Shown piece after piece: positions 1-10,900 of a stretch of DNA of 64,000 nt. The first letter of the stretch is position 1. Every line of letters begins with the position of its first letter. A model generated the notes under the pieces. That model was given only the letters and a program-made list of their open reading frames with translations. It made no database searches and was not told the origin of the DNA. The position numbers and the translations under genes were made by a program. Origin of the DNA: Skeletonema tropicum (Eukaryota > Bacillariophyta > Thalassiosirophyceae > Thalassiosirales > Thalassiosiraceae); NCBI GenBank assembly GCA_037178625.1, contig CM074138.1:2108001-2172000 (forward strand), written 5' to 3'.

Positions 1-594
1 CTACTTTTGTTACTTTTACAGTACACTGATTATAATGCACTCGATTCTGGAGATTGCCTGTGTCTTCTTAAATGGAATATTGATGAAGCTTACCGAGCTT
101 CCTTGCTCTCAATACGGCCCTCCTTGTCTCGGCTGACGAGACAAGAGCAACATCCTCACACCTCAAACATTCAGACGGCCCTTGTCTCGCCTGCTCTGCG
201 AGAACTGCATGTACGCATCGACGTCTGCAAGCCTGCACCTCGAGCGCAGAGGCAGGTGTGAGTAGATGAGCAATACCAATCCAGGAGCCTCTATCTTCTT
301 CGGATGTCCAATCACAATCACTTGCACGAGCTCGGACTTGGAGGACGTCTTGCTTGATGGTTCGTTTCATTGAGTTGTATTCTGCGGCGGTGTACCACAG
401 CTCGCTTCTGTTTTTGTCCTCGTGCCTGGGAACAATATAAAGCTGTGCTGTTTTGGCAAATCGCACATGCGCATGGTTGCGTTTGAGTGGGAAGTCTACG
501 ATCAATTCTTGCGCCATGTTCAAGTTCTGTTGTGTATTTATGAGATGTGAGGTGTGAGTCAAAGCTGTGCGAGTTGCATTCCAAGTAATCTGGA
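1..594. repeat. Partial copy of the ~1.97 kb tandem repeat
   Basis: This is the distal third of the tandem repeat seen complete at 595-2559 and 11144-13110. The sequence matches 1967-2559 and 12516-13110 almost base for base. It contains the minus-strand reading frame at 68-517 and, near 123-145, a perfect inverted repeat (CTTGTCTCG, 5-nt loop, CGAGACAAG) that recurs in the other copies. The window begins inside the repeat, so the array probably extends to the left. Confidence 0.9.
68..517 (-). CDS. Small conserved protein of the tandem repeat, copy 1
   Basis: A 149-residue reading frame begins at the ATG complementary to 515-517 (MAQELIVDFP). The frame is open further upstream but that part is not shared downstream of the retrotransposon insertion, so I chose this ATG. 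The N-terminal half holds a recognisable block: HVRFAKTAQLYIVPRHED, then SELWYTAAEYNSMKR, of the S-x-LWYT-x-x-EY/F-x-x-MK type that I associate with expanded diatom hypothetical proteins. The C-terminal half is rich in Arg, Ala and Cys (CRRRC, SECLRCED). No signal peptide or membrane segment is visible. Function is unknown. The frame is preserved in three nearly identical copies, though recent duplication alone could explain that. Confidence 0.5.
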   Translation of the reverse strand: MAQELIVDFPLKRNHAHVRFAKTAQLYIVPRHEDKNRSELWYTAAEYNSMKRTIKQDVLQVRARASDCDWTSEEDRGSWIGIAHLLTPASALEVQACRRRCVHAVLAEQARQGPSECLRCEDVALVSSAETRRAVLRARKLGKLHQYSI

Positions 595-2032
595 TATTAT
601 GGTACCTACAAGAGAGCAGCTGCACTTCAACAGATGTGGCTGGCTGAGCCAATCTATCTCAATCCCCTGTTTTCTCCCTTCAAATTTTGCTGCACAGCTC
701 TCGTTGTTAATAAGATGGTTCACGGTTCGCCCCTTACTACTTGAACTTACGTTAGTTTGAGGTCTTAGATAGGTGCACGCGGAGAAATGAACAAATGACC
801 CCATCCAGTGCTCGTCGTCAATACATAGATGATGAGGCTTTATCCTTTTAAAAGGCCTACAATCATAGAACTGGTGAAGTGTTTTGTTACAAGCAGCGTA
901 CTTATTTTATGTATTGAATATCCAGAAAAAGGATTTTGTTCAGATGTGCGAGTAACGCTTTCGCCTGAAAAAAGCCTTATCATGAACTAGAGTATATATT
1001 GATCAATAGATATTCATTATTCACAGGTCACAAAAGTTTGGCCGATACCAGCCAAGCAATTTCCTGTAAATATGGATACCCGTTCACAAATGAATGGCCT
1101 GCATATGATTTCAGCCAAGCAACTACCTGTAAATAAGGTTCCTCCTACCACAGTAAGGCCAAGGGTAATTATTAAGCTTTCCCCCGTGCTTTCCCCTGAA
1201 AATAAAGCCTTATCGTGAATCGGAGAAGCTCTGAACTTGAACTCGTTACAAAGCAGCTGGTAGATAATCCTTATATACTTATGTTCCAGCTGAGCAAGCT
1301 TGCACTTGCAGTCCAAGTAATCTGGATATGACGATGTCACAAGAGGGCAGCTGCGCTTCGCTGTAGAGCTAAGTAAGTGTAAGGTTGCAATCTACAAGTA
1401 ATCTGGGAAACAATGCCTTATCATCAATTGACGATGACGAACGTGGTGGGAACATACTTTAGCATCTGCGTAACGTCTCCGTCTCCGAGCTGGAGTGAGA
1501 AATGCAGCCAGGTGAGCCTCTCTTTTGGCTAAGTATGCATCTGTTTACAGGTGCTAATCTTCATACTGAAATTCAAGTTGACTGAGTGGCCCTCTCTACA
1601 CCGTAGTCTACGGGAGGGAACGGCTACATTTGGTACAAAAGTCAATTTTTCTATTTACATGGGGAGAATTCAAAAACCTCGTAGAAATCGCCAAACCAAA
1701 CCCAGCGCATCCATCAGCATCTTCCATATGATTTTGCCTCTCTGTGGAGCTGAATGAGATTTGCGTTTGACCCCTACCTGTCTATCTATCTGGTATCCGA
1801 TCCGGCGAGAGGCAGGAGACCTAACTTGTTGCATGCATGGTTGAAGGAATGAAATTGTGAGCGTAGTACTGATGCAGTAATGGCCAAACACTTCAACGTC
1901 AAGCTACAGTAGTGGACCATGATATATATAATATCATTAAGTCTAAAATGTCTGTTACTGTTACACTACTTTTGTTACTTTTACAGTACACTAATTATAA
2001 TGCACTCGATTCTGGAGATTGCCTGTGTCTTC

Positions 2033-2482
2033 TTAAATGGAATATTGATGAAGCTTACCGAGCTTCCTTGCTCTCAATACGGCCCTCCTTGTCTCGGCTG
2101 ACGAGACAAGAGCAACATCCTCACACCTCAAACATTCAGACGGCCCTTGTCTCGCCTGCTCTGCGAGAACTGCATGTACGCATCGACGTCTGCAAGCCTG
2201 CACCTCGAGCGCAGAGGCAGGTGTGAGTAGATGAGCAATACCAATCCAGGAGCCTCTATCTTCTTCGGATGTCCAATCACAATCAGTTGCACGAGCTCGG
2301 ACTTGGAGGACGTCTTGCTTGATGGTTCGTTTCATTGAGTTGTATTCTGCGGCGGTGTACCACAGCTCGCTTCTGTTTTTGTCCTCGTGCCTGGGAACAA
2401 TATAAAGCTGTGCTGTTTTGGCAAATCGCACATGCGCATGGTTGCGTTTGAGTGGGAAGTCTACGATCAATTCTTGCGCCAT
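2033..2482 (-). CDS. Small conserved protein of the tandem repeat, copy 2
   Basis: This 149-residue frame is the counterpart of the one at 68-517. It starts at the ATG complementary to 2480-2482 and differs by at least one residue (RARATDC instead of RARASDC). The open frame continues upstream across the target-site duplication into the retrotransposon 5' end as far as 3082. That extension is accidental because its sequence belongs to the element. The insertion lies about 90 bp upstream of this start and may have cut off its promoter. Function is unknown; the SELWYT block is intact. Confidence 0.5.
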   Translation of the reverse strand: MAQELIVDFPLKRNHAHVRFAKTAQLYIVPRHEDKNRSELWYTAAEYNSMKRTIKQDVLQVRARATDCDWTSEEDRGSWIGIAHLLTPASALEVQACRRRCVHAVLAEQARQGPSECLRCEDVALVSSAETRRAVLRARKLGKLHQYSI

Positions 2483-2559
2483 GTTCAAGTTCTGTTGTGT
2501 ATTTATGAGATGTGAGGTGTGAGTCAAAGCTGTGCGAGTTGCATTCCAAGTAATCTGGA

Positions 2560-2575
2560 TATTATGGTACCTACA
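2560..2575. repeat. Left 16-bp target-site duplication of the LINE
   Basis: TATTATGGTACCTACA here is repeated exactly at 11144-11159. The uninterrupted target is visible in other copies of the tandem repeat at 595-610 and 13111-13126. On the left the next base is the first base of the element (C2576). On the right the next bases (AGAGAGCAGC) are those that follow the site in intact copies. Confidence 0.93.
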
Positions 2576-2669
2576 CAATCTCAAGCAGGTTGTCTGGAAA
2601 AGATATGAAAAAATGACATAAATACCTACGTAGGAATTAGTACATCGTCTACAGCGATCGACATGAACC

Positions 2670-3563
2670 ATGGCAGCCGACACCGCTACCAACTGCACCC
2701 TGGGAACAGGGTACGACAACACTATAATGTATAATAACCATATGAATGGCTCCTTAAAAACGAGACTTACTACGGCAAAAAAGTACGCATCAATTGACAC
2801 TACACTCATATTGTTTGGGAAGGGCGGCGGCAGGGCCATGTGGCCGGCCGGTTGCAACATCAAACAGGAATGGTGTTTTGGAGATATCGGAGGAATGAGG
2901 GACGGATTACGGGATGGACGACTCTGCCGGTCAATGGACACAACGCAGGGATGGACGACTTTTAATCTCATGGATGGAGAGGAGGGAAACTGGAACAACA
3001 ATTGGGTTGTGACACAATCGGTTGAGAAACAAGGCTTGAAGATGAGGAGGGAGGAAGCAGTCCAACAACTTACTGCCAACAATCTACTACATCAAAAAGG
3101 TGCAATCCCAGCCCCCCCACCTAAACCACCTTGGCCCCCACCTTGGCATGATGAAGAACCTATATCGGAGCAAATTTGCATGGAAGACGCGGCACTTGTA
3201 CGCCACAAATATAATTGGAGATGTACACAACAAAGTAGACCCTTTGTCGCTCTTTCACATAACAACAACACTTCTGGCTATTGTCCTTTTAGCGTTGTGA
3301 ATTGGATGACGTCTACAGTCGAAGTTGTGCTACAAAATCATAACAACAGTGACAATATTTTGGAAAATGGCAATACGTATTGCGGTGAAGATTCGGATGT
3401 GTGTAGCATCTACACCAAATTTATTCTACACAATCGCGGTAGTGAATCATTCCTTGTTAGATTGGTATCTAATGACTGCGTCGACGTCTCGGTCTCACAA
3501 GCCGAGGCAGCTCTCTCCCAGGCCCCTCCATCTGATATAGGTGTTGTGGGGCCCATGGTGTAA
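2670..3563 (+). CDS. LINE ORF1 (gag-position protein, no recognised domain)
   Basis: This 297-residue frame begins at an ATG in strong context (accATGG at 2667-2673) and ends in TAA at 3561-3563, overlapping the ATG of ORF2. One in-frame-irrelevant ATG lies upstream at 2662 and a three-codon uORF near 2617. I see no RRM, zinc knuckle or coiled coil. Visible features are a proline-rich stretch near residues 148-162 (PAPPPKPPWPPPW), Asn-rich patches and several Cys residues without regular spacing. It sits where LINE ORF1 nucleic-acid-binding proteins normally sit. Coding status rests on its open length, good start context and the stop-start overlap, not on similarity, so it could still be a chance frame in a long 5' UTR. 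Confidence 0.5.
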   Translation: MAADTATNCTLGTGYDNTIMYNNHMNGSLKTRLTTAKKYASIDTTLILFGKGGGRAMWPAGCNIKQEWCFGDIGGMRDGLRDGRLCRSMDTTQGWTTFNLMDGEEGNWNNNWVVTQSVEKQGLKMRREEAVQQLTANNLLHQKGAIPAPPPKPPWPPPWHDEEPISEQICMEDAALVRHKYNWRCTQQSRPFVALSHNNNTSGYCPFSVVNWMTSTVEVVLQNHNNSDNILENGNTYCGEDSDVCSIYTKFILHNRGSESFLVRLVSNDCVDVSVSQAEAALSQAPPSDIGVVGPMV

Positions 3564-6500
3564 TGGATAATGGGCAGCCTCTACGGTATTTTGCCCGATA
3601 CCCCGAGGTGAGCCAATCCATTCAAGAGAGGCAACGTAAGCAACAACCTCGCCGCAGTACCTCCAATCAGAAGAAATCGGCCCGGCGTGCACAACAGTAC
3701 CGACTCTCGAATACACGCAACCACGTCAAATTTAGAGGGAGGTACAGCAGCGAAAAGAATAATACAAGTGATAAGTTAGATGCAGATACGATGAGGCAGC
3801 TCATAGCAAATAGGCAGCGTTGGTGCGATGATCCGTCAGCAAAGGACCTCAATGAACTGCTTGATGATTATAGGCACAAAGAGAGGGAGAAACAAGATAG
3901 AACCTCCTCGACGAAAGAACTCCGTCCTCTTGGCCAGACAGTGGAGAATACGATTGTGCCTATTTACGGGAACTTGAGGGTGGAGGAGAAGGGCAGTGAT
4001 GTAGTTCGAATAATGTCGTTGAATATCAACGGGCTCAGTCTGTGGAAGCACAACAACCACAAGGTAGATAGACTCAAGCACGTCCTGCGGACGTATGGTG
4101 TGGATGTTCTGGGGCTCCAGGAGACCAACACCAACTTCCACCATCTAAAATCATCAGTGACGGTAGCCTCGATGCTAAGACATGGAGATGACAGAATCAA
4201 ATCAGTACATTCTCAGAACACTCGGGAACTTCAGAACATTGGCAATGTTCAAGCGGGGGGGACAGCAGTTGTGATTAGAGACGAGTTGTCGGGCTTACCC
4301 ATGACCTGCGGTAAAGATTCCACTGAGCTGGGAATGTTCAGCTGGTATAGGACGGAGCCGGTCAATGGCGTGAGAACAGTCTTCTTAAGTGCCTACGCGC
4401 CCTGTAAATCAGAAGGGGTTGGTACATACTATCAACATATTGAGAGATACATCCAATCGCACCAGCTGAAGACCAACCCCAAGGATCTGTTCCGGAGACA
4501 CATTGTCGATGCCATCAAACGGTGGCGCAGCAAAGGCGACAGGGTTGTTCTGATGATGGATGCTAATGAGAATGTGTTGGACGGAGTCCTCAGTAAACGA
4601 CTTGCAGAGGATGATATCCGCATGAGGGAAGCAGTGCACCGTATGGTCCCCGGCAGAAGAGGTCCTGCTACACATTTTCGAGGCAACAGCCAAAAGAATG
4701 GGGCCATAGACGGTATTTGGATCTCGGATGACGTTGAACTAACTGGAGCCAGCTACTTACCGTTCGACGGTGATTTGGGAGATCACCGGCCAGTGGTTGT
4801 CGACCTACAGATGCGGTCGGTTATTGGCACTTCTATCTGTCGTATTGTGCCACCGAAGGCTAGAAAGCTTAACTCCAAGGTGCCGCGGATTAGAGTGAAG
4901 TACCTTGCACAATTAAAAAAAGGCTTCACAGATAGACGCATCCCCCAGAAGCTCAAAGAAGTAAATAGGATAGCCTCATTCCCGCCCTCGGCTGAAGTGG
5001 TGTCCAAGATGGAAATCCTGGACAACATGATTGAAGAGGAGATGCTACACGCAGAGGCGAAATGCAGAGTGATTTACCCGGCGCATTATGAGTTCTCTCC
5101 AGCAATACAATCGTGGATGGATAAATGCCACCTCCTGAAATGGATACTACGACATCACCAAGGAAAAAAGGTCAATTGGGGCAATTTGAGAAGATTCGCC
5201 AGGCGCAAAGGAATGGAGGACTGTCTTCGGTACCCTGTCGATGAAGTGGTTCAGCTGTACAAGGAGACCAAAAAACGCACACGAGAACTCATGGCTGAAT
5301 CACCTTACCTCAGAAAGCATTTTTTACACGAGAAGTTGACCGATGCTGTGATAAATGAACGTGTTGATGAAGCCAAGCGGGTGGAGCTGATCCTCAAAGG
5401 GGAGGCTCAGAGAAAACAGTGGCAGGGTATTAAACGAGCAACAAAGCAGCAAGGAGTGATGAATGTTACAAGAGTGGAAGTTACACAAGCAGACGGGAAA
5501 GTGGTCGAGCACGCAACAAAAGAATCGATTGAAGAGGCACTGAAGTCAGAACTCCGCACAAGGTTTGGAAGGGCTACTTCTGCCCCAGTTTGCCAAGGGG
5601 TACTATTCGACCTCCTGGGAGTCTACGCCGACACGAATGCAGCGGTAGAAATACTTGAAGGATCCTTCGCCCCTCCCCCAGACACAGATCAACGCACAAT
5701 ACTGATACTGGACGAAATAGCAGCCATCTGGAAAAAGATTGGCGATGGTGAGATTTCCGTTGTCGTTTCACAGGAGGACTACCAATATTACTGGAGGAAA
5801 GTGAAAGAAAGAACGTCATCCTCGATATCGGGACTGCATTTTGGTCACTATAAGTCGATAGCTTTCGATGACGACCTGTCCAGGTTGCTAGCAAAGAAGT
5901 TCTCTCTTATGATCCAAACAGGAACCGGCCCAGAACGTTGGGCTCGGGGTCTGTCGGTAATGCTCGAGAAGATTGCAGGTGTGGCGTTGGTGAATAAATT
6001 GAGAGCTATTCTCTTGCTTGAGGCTGACTTCAATTTCTGTAATAAGTTGATTTTTGGACATCGCATGCTGGACCTCGCCCGAGCAAAGGGGATGGTCCCG
6101 GAGGAGATCTACAGTGGGAAGGGACGCACGGCAGAGGATGCAATCCTGCAACAAGTATTGATGTACGACATTGCCCGAATCACCAAAAGACCCCTCCTGG
6201 TGGCACAGGTTGATGCGGCCCAGTGCTACGACCGGGTTGCTCTTCCTATAGCCAGCCTCACTCTACAGGCGTTTAAAGTGCCCAAATGTGCGGCACTGTC
6301 GATGCTCCGCCCCTTGCATAATATGGAGTTTTTCCTAAGAACTGGTTTTGGCCAATCTTCTTCATATTTTGGTGGGAAAGAGGACGGGAAACACGGTCTC
6401 GCTCAAGGGAACGGTGCAGCTCCACCGACATGGCAACAGATCAGCACGGTCATGATTAATACCCACAAAACTAATGGGCATGGAGTGGAAGTGAAGTGTC

Positions 6501-7912
6501 CAATCTCACATAAAAAGATTAATCAGGTGGGAATTCTGTATGTTGATGATACCAATTTGTGGGAAGGTCTTAGAGCTGACGATGACATTATCTCGACAAG
6601 TGCTAGAGGGCAAGAGTCAATCTCGGATTGGGCAGGTGCCTTGGGGGAAACGGGTGGCGCTTTGAAACCAGACAAATGTGGAGTTACAATACACGATCAA
6701 ACACCCGATGGAAAGGGCGGCTGGTGTTACACGGATCAAAAAGCGATGCCCTCAGACGGCGAAGAGGTTGACATGAGTGAACTGGATGACTTGATTTTCC
6801 ACGTCCCCACTACTGACGGGGGCTCTGCGCAAATAGATAGGTTGCCATCGAATAAAGCTGACAACAACTTAGGTCTCTACGCTAGACCGGATGGGAAACC
6901 AGACCAGCACTTCGAGCAGATGAGAGAAAAAATGACAACGTGGACGGCTCAGATTAAGAGCGGGCAAATACCAACTCGTTCGGTGTGGATGAGCTACACC
7001 AATCAGCTATGGTCTGGACTCAGGTACGGTCTGGGGGCCTGTTCGGCGTCAATCCCTGAGCTCAAAAAAGGATTGATGTCAGCAGATTTCTATATGTTAA
7101 GCAACCTAGGTGTCAACCGATCAATTACCAAGGAATGGAGATACCTGCCGGCCACGTTTGGTGGAATCGGTCTCTACGACTTGACGGTGGAAGCTGCGGC
7201 TGCTACTTTATCTTCATTCTTGCAACACTATGGAACAACTTCAGCCCTAGGGATCACTTTAAGAGCAGTTATGGAACACCTTCAAGTGGAAATAGGGGTA
7301 CCGGACTGTCCCTTCAACTATGACTTTGAAGTTTGGGGTCATTTATCAACCAACGCATGGGCGAAAGCCCTATGGGAGAAGATAGACGAACTGGGAATCG
7401 TGCTGGATCTGCAATATGATGACATCCCCATCCCGAGGAGCAAGGATAGGGCTATTATGGACTGCATGGTTGAACTGGGTCTACGAGGGACGGAGCTACA
7501 GCGAGTCAATAGAGTGAGGAAAGCTCAGGAGGCAATGTTCCTCTCTGACGTGACTACGCCAAATGGACGATATCTAGAGCAATATCTGCTTGACGGGCAT
7601 TGGAAGGACTCACCTGAAGGGCGCCTTGGTAAACAGCGGTCAACACTGGAATTTGGCACGGAATATCCGACGGAAGCAGACTGGAAATTGTGGAAGAGAT
7701 CCCTGCAACGTTTGACTGATAGCAAATCGTTGTTTCTTAAGGAGCCACTTGGAGATTGGATCAACCCATCTAAACGGATCTGGCGTCACTTCCTCAACAC
7801 GGACACACGGACAGTGGAGATACATTCGGATGATACGATTTATGAATACGCTCACGACGTGGAATCGAATGACAGAGTGTCGATCATGCAGCCAGTCCTG
7901 AGTGCTGGATGA
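3563..7912 (+). CDS. LINE ORF2: APE-like endonuclease and reverse transcriptase
   Basis: This 1449-residue protein would nick target DNA and copy the element RNA there (target-primed reverse transcription). The endonuclease/exonuclease/phosphatase domain spans about residues 148-415, with SLNINGL (153), LQET (185-188), SAYAP (276-280), MDAN (332-335), IDGIW (382-386) and the catalytic GDHRP (406-410). The reverse transcriptase occupies about 700-1100, with motif A around D884 (VAQVDAAQCYD), motif B HGLAQGN (944-950) and motif C YVDD (993-996). The first 147 residues are basic and low-complexity. The start is the ATG inside TAATG at 3561-3565, suggesting translation coupled to ORF1 termination. 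The TGA at 7910-7912 ends it just as the RNase H frame opens. Confidence 0.93.
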   Translation: MDNGQPLRYFARYPEVSQSIQERQRKQQPRRSTSNQKKSARRAQQYRLSNTRNHVKFRGRYSSEKNNTSDKLDADTMRQLIANRQRWCDDPSAKDLNELLDDYRHKEREKQDRTSSTKELRPLGQTVENTIVPIYGNLRVEEKGSDVVRIMSLNINGLSLWKHNNHKVDRLKHVLRTYGVDVLGLQETNTNFHHLKSSVTVASMLRHGDDRIKSVHSQNTRELQNIGNVQAGGTAVVIRDELSGLPMTCGKDSTELGMFSWYRTEPVNGVRTVFLSAYAPCKSEGVGTYYQHIERYIQSHQLKTNPKDLFRRHIVDAIKRWRSKGDRVVLMMDANENVLDGVLSKRLAEDDIRMREAVHRMVPGRRGPATHFRGNSQKNGAIDGIWISDDVELTGASYLPFDGDLGDHRPVVVDLQMRSVIGTSICRIVPPKARKLNSKVPRIRVKYLAQLKKGFTDRRIPQKLKEVNRIASFPPSAEVVSKMEILDNMIEEEMLHAEAKCRVIYPAHYEFSPAIQSWMDKCHLLKWILRHHQGKKVNWGNLRRFARRKGMEDCLRYPVDEVVQLYKETKKRTRELMAESPYLRKHFLHEKLTDAVINERVDEAKRVELILKGEAQRKQWQGIKRATKQQGVMNVTRVEVTQADGKVVEHATKESIEEALKSELRTRFGRATSAPVCQGVLFDLLGVYADTNAAVEILEGSFAPPPDTDQRTILILDEIAAIWKKIGDGEISVVVSQEDYQYYWRKVKERTSSSISGLHFGHYKSIAFDDDLSRLLAKKFSLMIQTGTGPERWARGLSVMLEKIAGVALVNKLRAILLLEADFNFCNKLIFGHRMLDLARAKGMVPEEIYSGKGRTAEDAILQQVLMYDIARITKRPLLVAQVDAAQCYDRVALPIASLTLQAFKVPKCAALSMLRPLHNMEFFLRTGFGQSSSYFGGKEDGKHGLAQGNGAAPPTWQQISTVMINTHKTNGHGVEVKCPISHKKINQVGILYVDDTNLWEGLRADDDIISTSARGQESISDWAGALGETGGALKPDKCGVTIHDQTPDGKGGWCYTDQKAMPSDGEEVDMSELDDLIFHVPTTDGGSAQIDRLPSNKADNNLGLYARPDGKPDQHFEQMREKMTTWTAQIKSGQIPTRSVWMSYTNQLWSGLRYGLGACSASIPELKKGLMSADFYMLSNLGVNRSITKEWRYLPATFGGIGLYDLTVEAAAATLSSFLQHYGTTSALGITLRAVMEHLQVEIGVPDCPFNYDFEVWGHLSTNAWAKALWEKIDELGIVLDLQYDDIPIPRSKDRAIMDCMVELGLRGTELQRVNRVRKAQEAMFLSDVTTPNGRYLEQYLLDGHWKDSPEGRLGKQRSTLEFGTEYPTEADWKLWKRSLQRLTDSKSLFLKEPLGDWINPSKRIWRHFLNTDTRTVEIHSDDTIYEYAHDVESNDRVSIMQPVLSAG

Positions 7913-10900
7913 GCCCGCTTCTTCAGTGGTACCAACGACGATTCTGGAATACGAAGATGGTTCCATCAAACTGCTAGCACAAGGACCGCCACTGGCCAGC
8001 CAGCCAGAAGTCGTAGCCCCTACTACATTTCTTGAGCGTCTCCGCAGTAAAGGGGGGGAATGGATGTGGGATAGAATCAGCTTCTCATCGGATCCCTCGT
8101 GGATTGTGGAAGCTATTCAACGAGGCTCATTGTTCTGTTGTACAGACGGGTCATACATGAAAAAGTTGGCGCCAGAGATCTGCGGTGCGGCTTGGGTTTT
8201 TTACTGCGCAGAGTCTCAACAGTGGCTTAAAGGAGAATTCACGGAGCACTCTAAATGGGCAAATAGCTATCGAGGAGAACAGCTAGGGATGTTGGCTATC
8301 CACCTTATCCTACTGACAATAGAGGAACACTATGGAGTGCCATTGTCCAATGCAAACATCTTTTGTGACAACAAAGGAACTATTCTCACGTTTTCCAGAA
8401 AATACGATCGTGTCCCAGGATCGGCGAAGAACAACGACATTCTCCGGGTCCTGCGGAAAATCCAACGTGTCTCGGCTCTTGCGCACAAGCTGTCTCATGT
8501 GAAAGCACACCAGGACGACAGCTTGGGCTATGCTTGCCTGGCTCTGGAAGCTAGACTGAACGTAGACTGCGATTTCAGGGCAAAAGCAGCCATAAAGAGA
8601 GCAATTGAAAATTTCTCCTCTCTCCCGGTCACTCTGAGCTTACCGCTAGAAGCAGCGGTTGTTATCATCGATGGAATCAAACAGACTGCAGACTTAGCAA
8701 AGGACCTACGGTATCACGTAGGGAAGGTGAAAGCACGACAGTTCTATGCCGATGAACAACTCCTACACCCTGATATATTCGACTCTGTTGCTTGGGAACC
8801 ATTGCGCCTGCTTCTCGACCGCAGGCCTAAGATGTTCAATCTGTGGTATGCGAAACAATGCTCCGGGTATTGTGGAACTGGTCAAATGATAACTAGATAT
8901 GACAAAAATGCCTCCGATAAATGTCCGAACTGCGGTTGCTTTGAAACAGCGGATCACCTGAACCGCTGTAAGAGTAGAATTAGGAGGGGGCTATTGCTTG
9001 ACAGTATAAACGATCTACAAGAGTGGATGGAGGGACATTGCACGCATACGTGCATACAGAAGTGGCTACCCCTTTTTATCTCTCTTCAGGGCAGCACTCT
9101 ATTCGTGGACATGGTGCATAGTCAGGGATGGAGGATGTCTCAACAGATGCGTAGAGTGGGTAATAGCTTAGATAGGATTGGATGGAGAAACGTGATGGAG
9201 GGGAAAGTATCCAAGGAGTTTCTCCAGATGCAGAAGGAGCATCTTTTAAAGAACCATTCGTTTCTGACCATCGACAGTTGGACAAGCGGCTTCCTGGACA
9301 AGCTACTCTCGCTCACGCATACACAGTGGATCTGTAGGAATCTCACGAAACATCATCGAACGCAAGGAACCAAAGCACTTGCATCAAGAGAAGAGATTTT
9401 GAAAGAGATCGAACATCAGCTTAATCTTGGATCCGATGGGCTCTCAGCTGAAGCACGATGTCTCCTTGAAATTCCGACGGACGAGCTCTATGGGAAACCG
9501 ACCTCTGAACTACAATACTGGTTGAACGCAGCGGTAGCAAGCAGGCAAGCTGCGGGGGATGAATCAGGCGGGCTTTTAGAGCCTCCTTCTGGGCAAGTCA
9601 CGACTGGTGCCAAGCAACGAGAAGATCGCAAATCAAAGCCACAGGGTACTTCAAAGACTGCCGCACCTGCGCGCAAACCAAAAGCACTCGCTCCCATCTT
9701 TCTCCCGAAAAAAGCAAGGCGTACAGCCCAGCCGAGCGCCCTACCTACCCAGCCTCCTACAACTCTACCACCGGCTGTGAGTCCGCAACAACAGGACCGC
9801 ATTGGGCTTCTGCAAAGGAACTCGGATGAAGACTTACACCGATGTCAAGTTGGAGCCCTTTTGCGGGATGTGCCAGCTAATTTTCAGTTATGCCTCCAAG
9901 GAGGGGACAAGGTTCGGCGTGATGCAATGCGGTCTTTGCGACCCCCTCAGTGGCTCAATGATGAAGTTATCAATGGCTATCTCCTAAGAGTCCTCCTCCC
10001 AAAGGTGAATCGGCAACACGTCTACATCTTCAACTCATTCTTCATGTCAACCCTCCTACGTACGGGGGCTGACGGCAGGTCTGCTCCGTCCTACAACTTT
10101 GACGGCGTTAAACGCTGGGGAAATCGTTTAAGGAGGAAGAATAAGATTTTGGGAGTGAAAGAGATCTTCGTGCCGATCAACCACTCTAGAACTCACTGGC
10201 TATTACTCAGGGCGAATACAGAAACAAAGGTTATTACCCTGTGGGATTCCCAAGGTAGGAAGCCGGGCAATCAATTGTATCTGACTACAATGTTAAGGTA
10301 TTTGGGGGACAAATACAGTGAACTTCACGGGGTACCGAGTGACGATTGGAAAGCAGAGTGGTCACTAGTAGATGCCTCCAACAATTCTCCGAAACAAACC
10401 AATGGACACGACTGTGGATTGTTTGTCCTCGCTAATGCGACTATGCTGGCTCAGCAGATCCCTCTGTCCCCTTCCTCGTACAATGAGGGAGATTTCCAGC
10501 TGTTAGACACCCGAAGTAGGGTGGCGATGCTGTTGTGGCTAGCGAGTACCAACAGGCCTGTACCACCTGCAGTACGGGCAGTCCAATCGAGGCGGCGTCA
10601 ACGCCCAACACAGAGCAATGAGAGGAGCCGAAATGGCCAATCTAAGATCAAACCGCTTCCAGCAAAGAAAGCTTCTGCCGCAGTCAAGCACTCAAAAGGC
10701 AAGGAGCGCGCAAAGCGACGTCGCAACAACAAGCGAATTATCCCGGGAGGTCCCAAAACTCGGGGGAAAATCTTGGTCACAGACCCCACGCCATTGCAAC
10801 AGACACATTCACTATTGAACAAGAAACGCAAAGCAGAGTCCGTAGTTTTTGGGGAGGCCACATTGTTAGCTACCACTCAACGCCATGCTCCGCCGAAGAG

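Larger units (their letters stand above)
595..2575. repeat. Tandem repeat unit, complete copy (R1)
   Basis: The unit runs from one TATTATGGTACCTACA at 595-610 to the next at 2560-2575, a period of 1965 bp. It matches 11144-13126 with only scattered substitutions (for example near 1130, 1190, 1850 and 1993). The first two thirds (595-1966) show no convincing gene. They hold short internal echoes such as CCAAGCAA followed by CCTGTAAATA twice and a CATTCA/TGAATG hairpin. The last third carries the small minus-strand reading frame. The 8.57 kb retrotransposon sits at the right end of this copy. Confidence 0.9.

Noticed and set aside
1017..1340. 107-codon minus-strand frame, repeated at 11566-11889
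   Set aside because: No domain and strange internal echoes (TGSCLAEIICRPFICE, TGNCLAGIG) that reflect a short DNA repeat; conservation follows simply from the tandem duplication.
2033..3082. 349-codon minus-strand frame spanning repeat and LINE
   Set aside because: It crosses the target-site duplication; the upstream 200 codons are antisense to the LINE 5' end and absent from the other two repeat copies.
7909..7912. ATGA overlap at the end of ORF2 as a reinitiation start for ORF3
   Set aside because: That ATG is in neither the ORF2 nor the ORF3 frame, so it would not translate RNase H.
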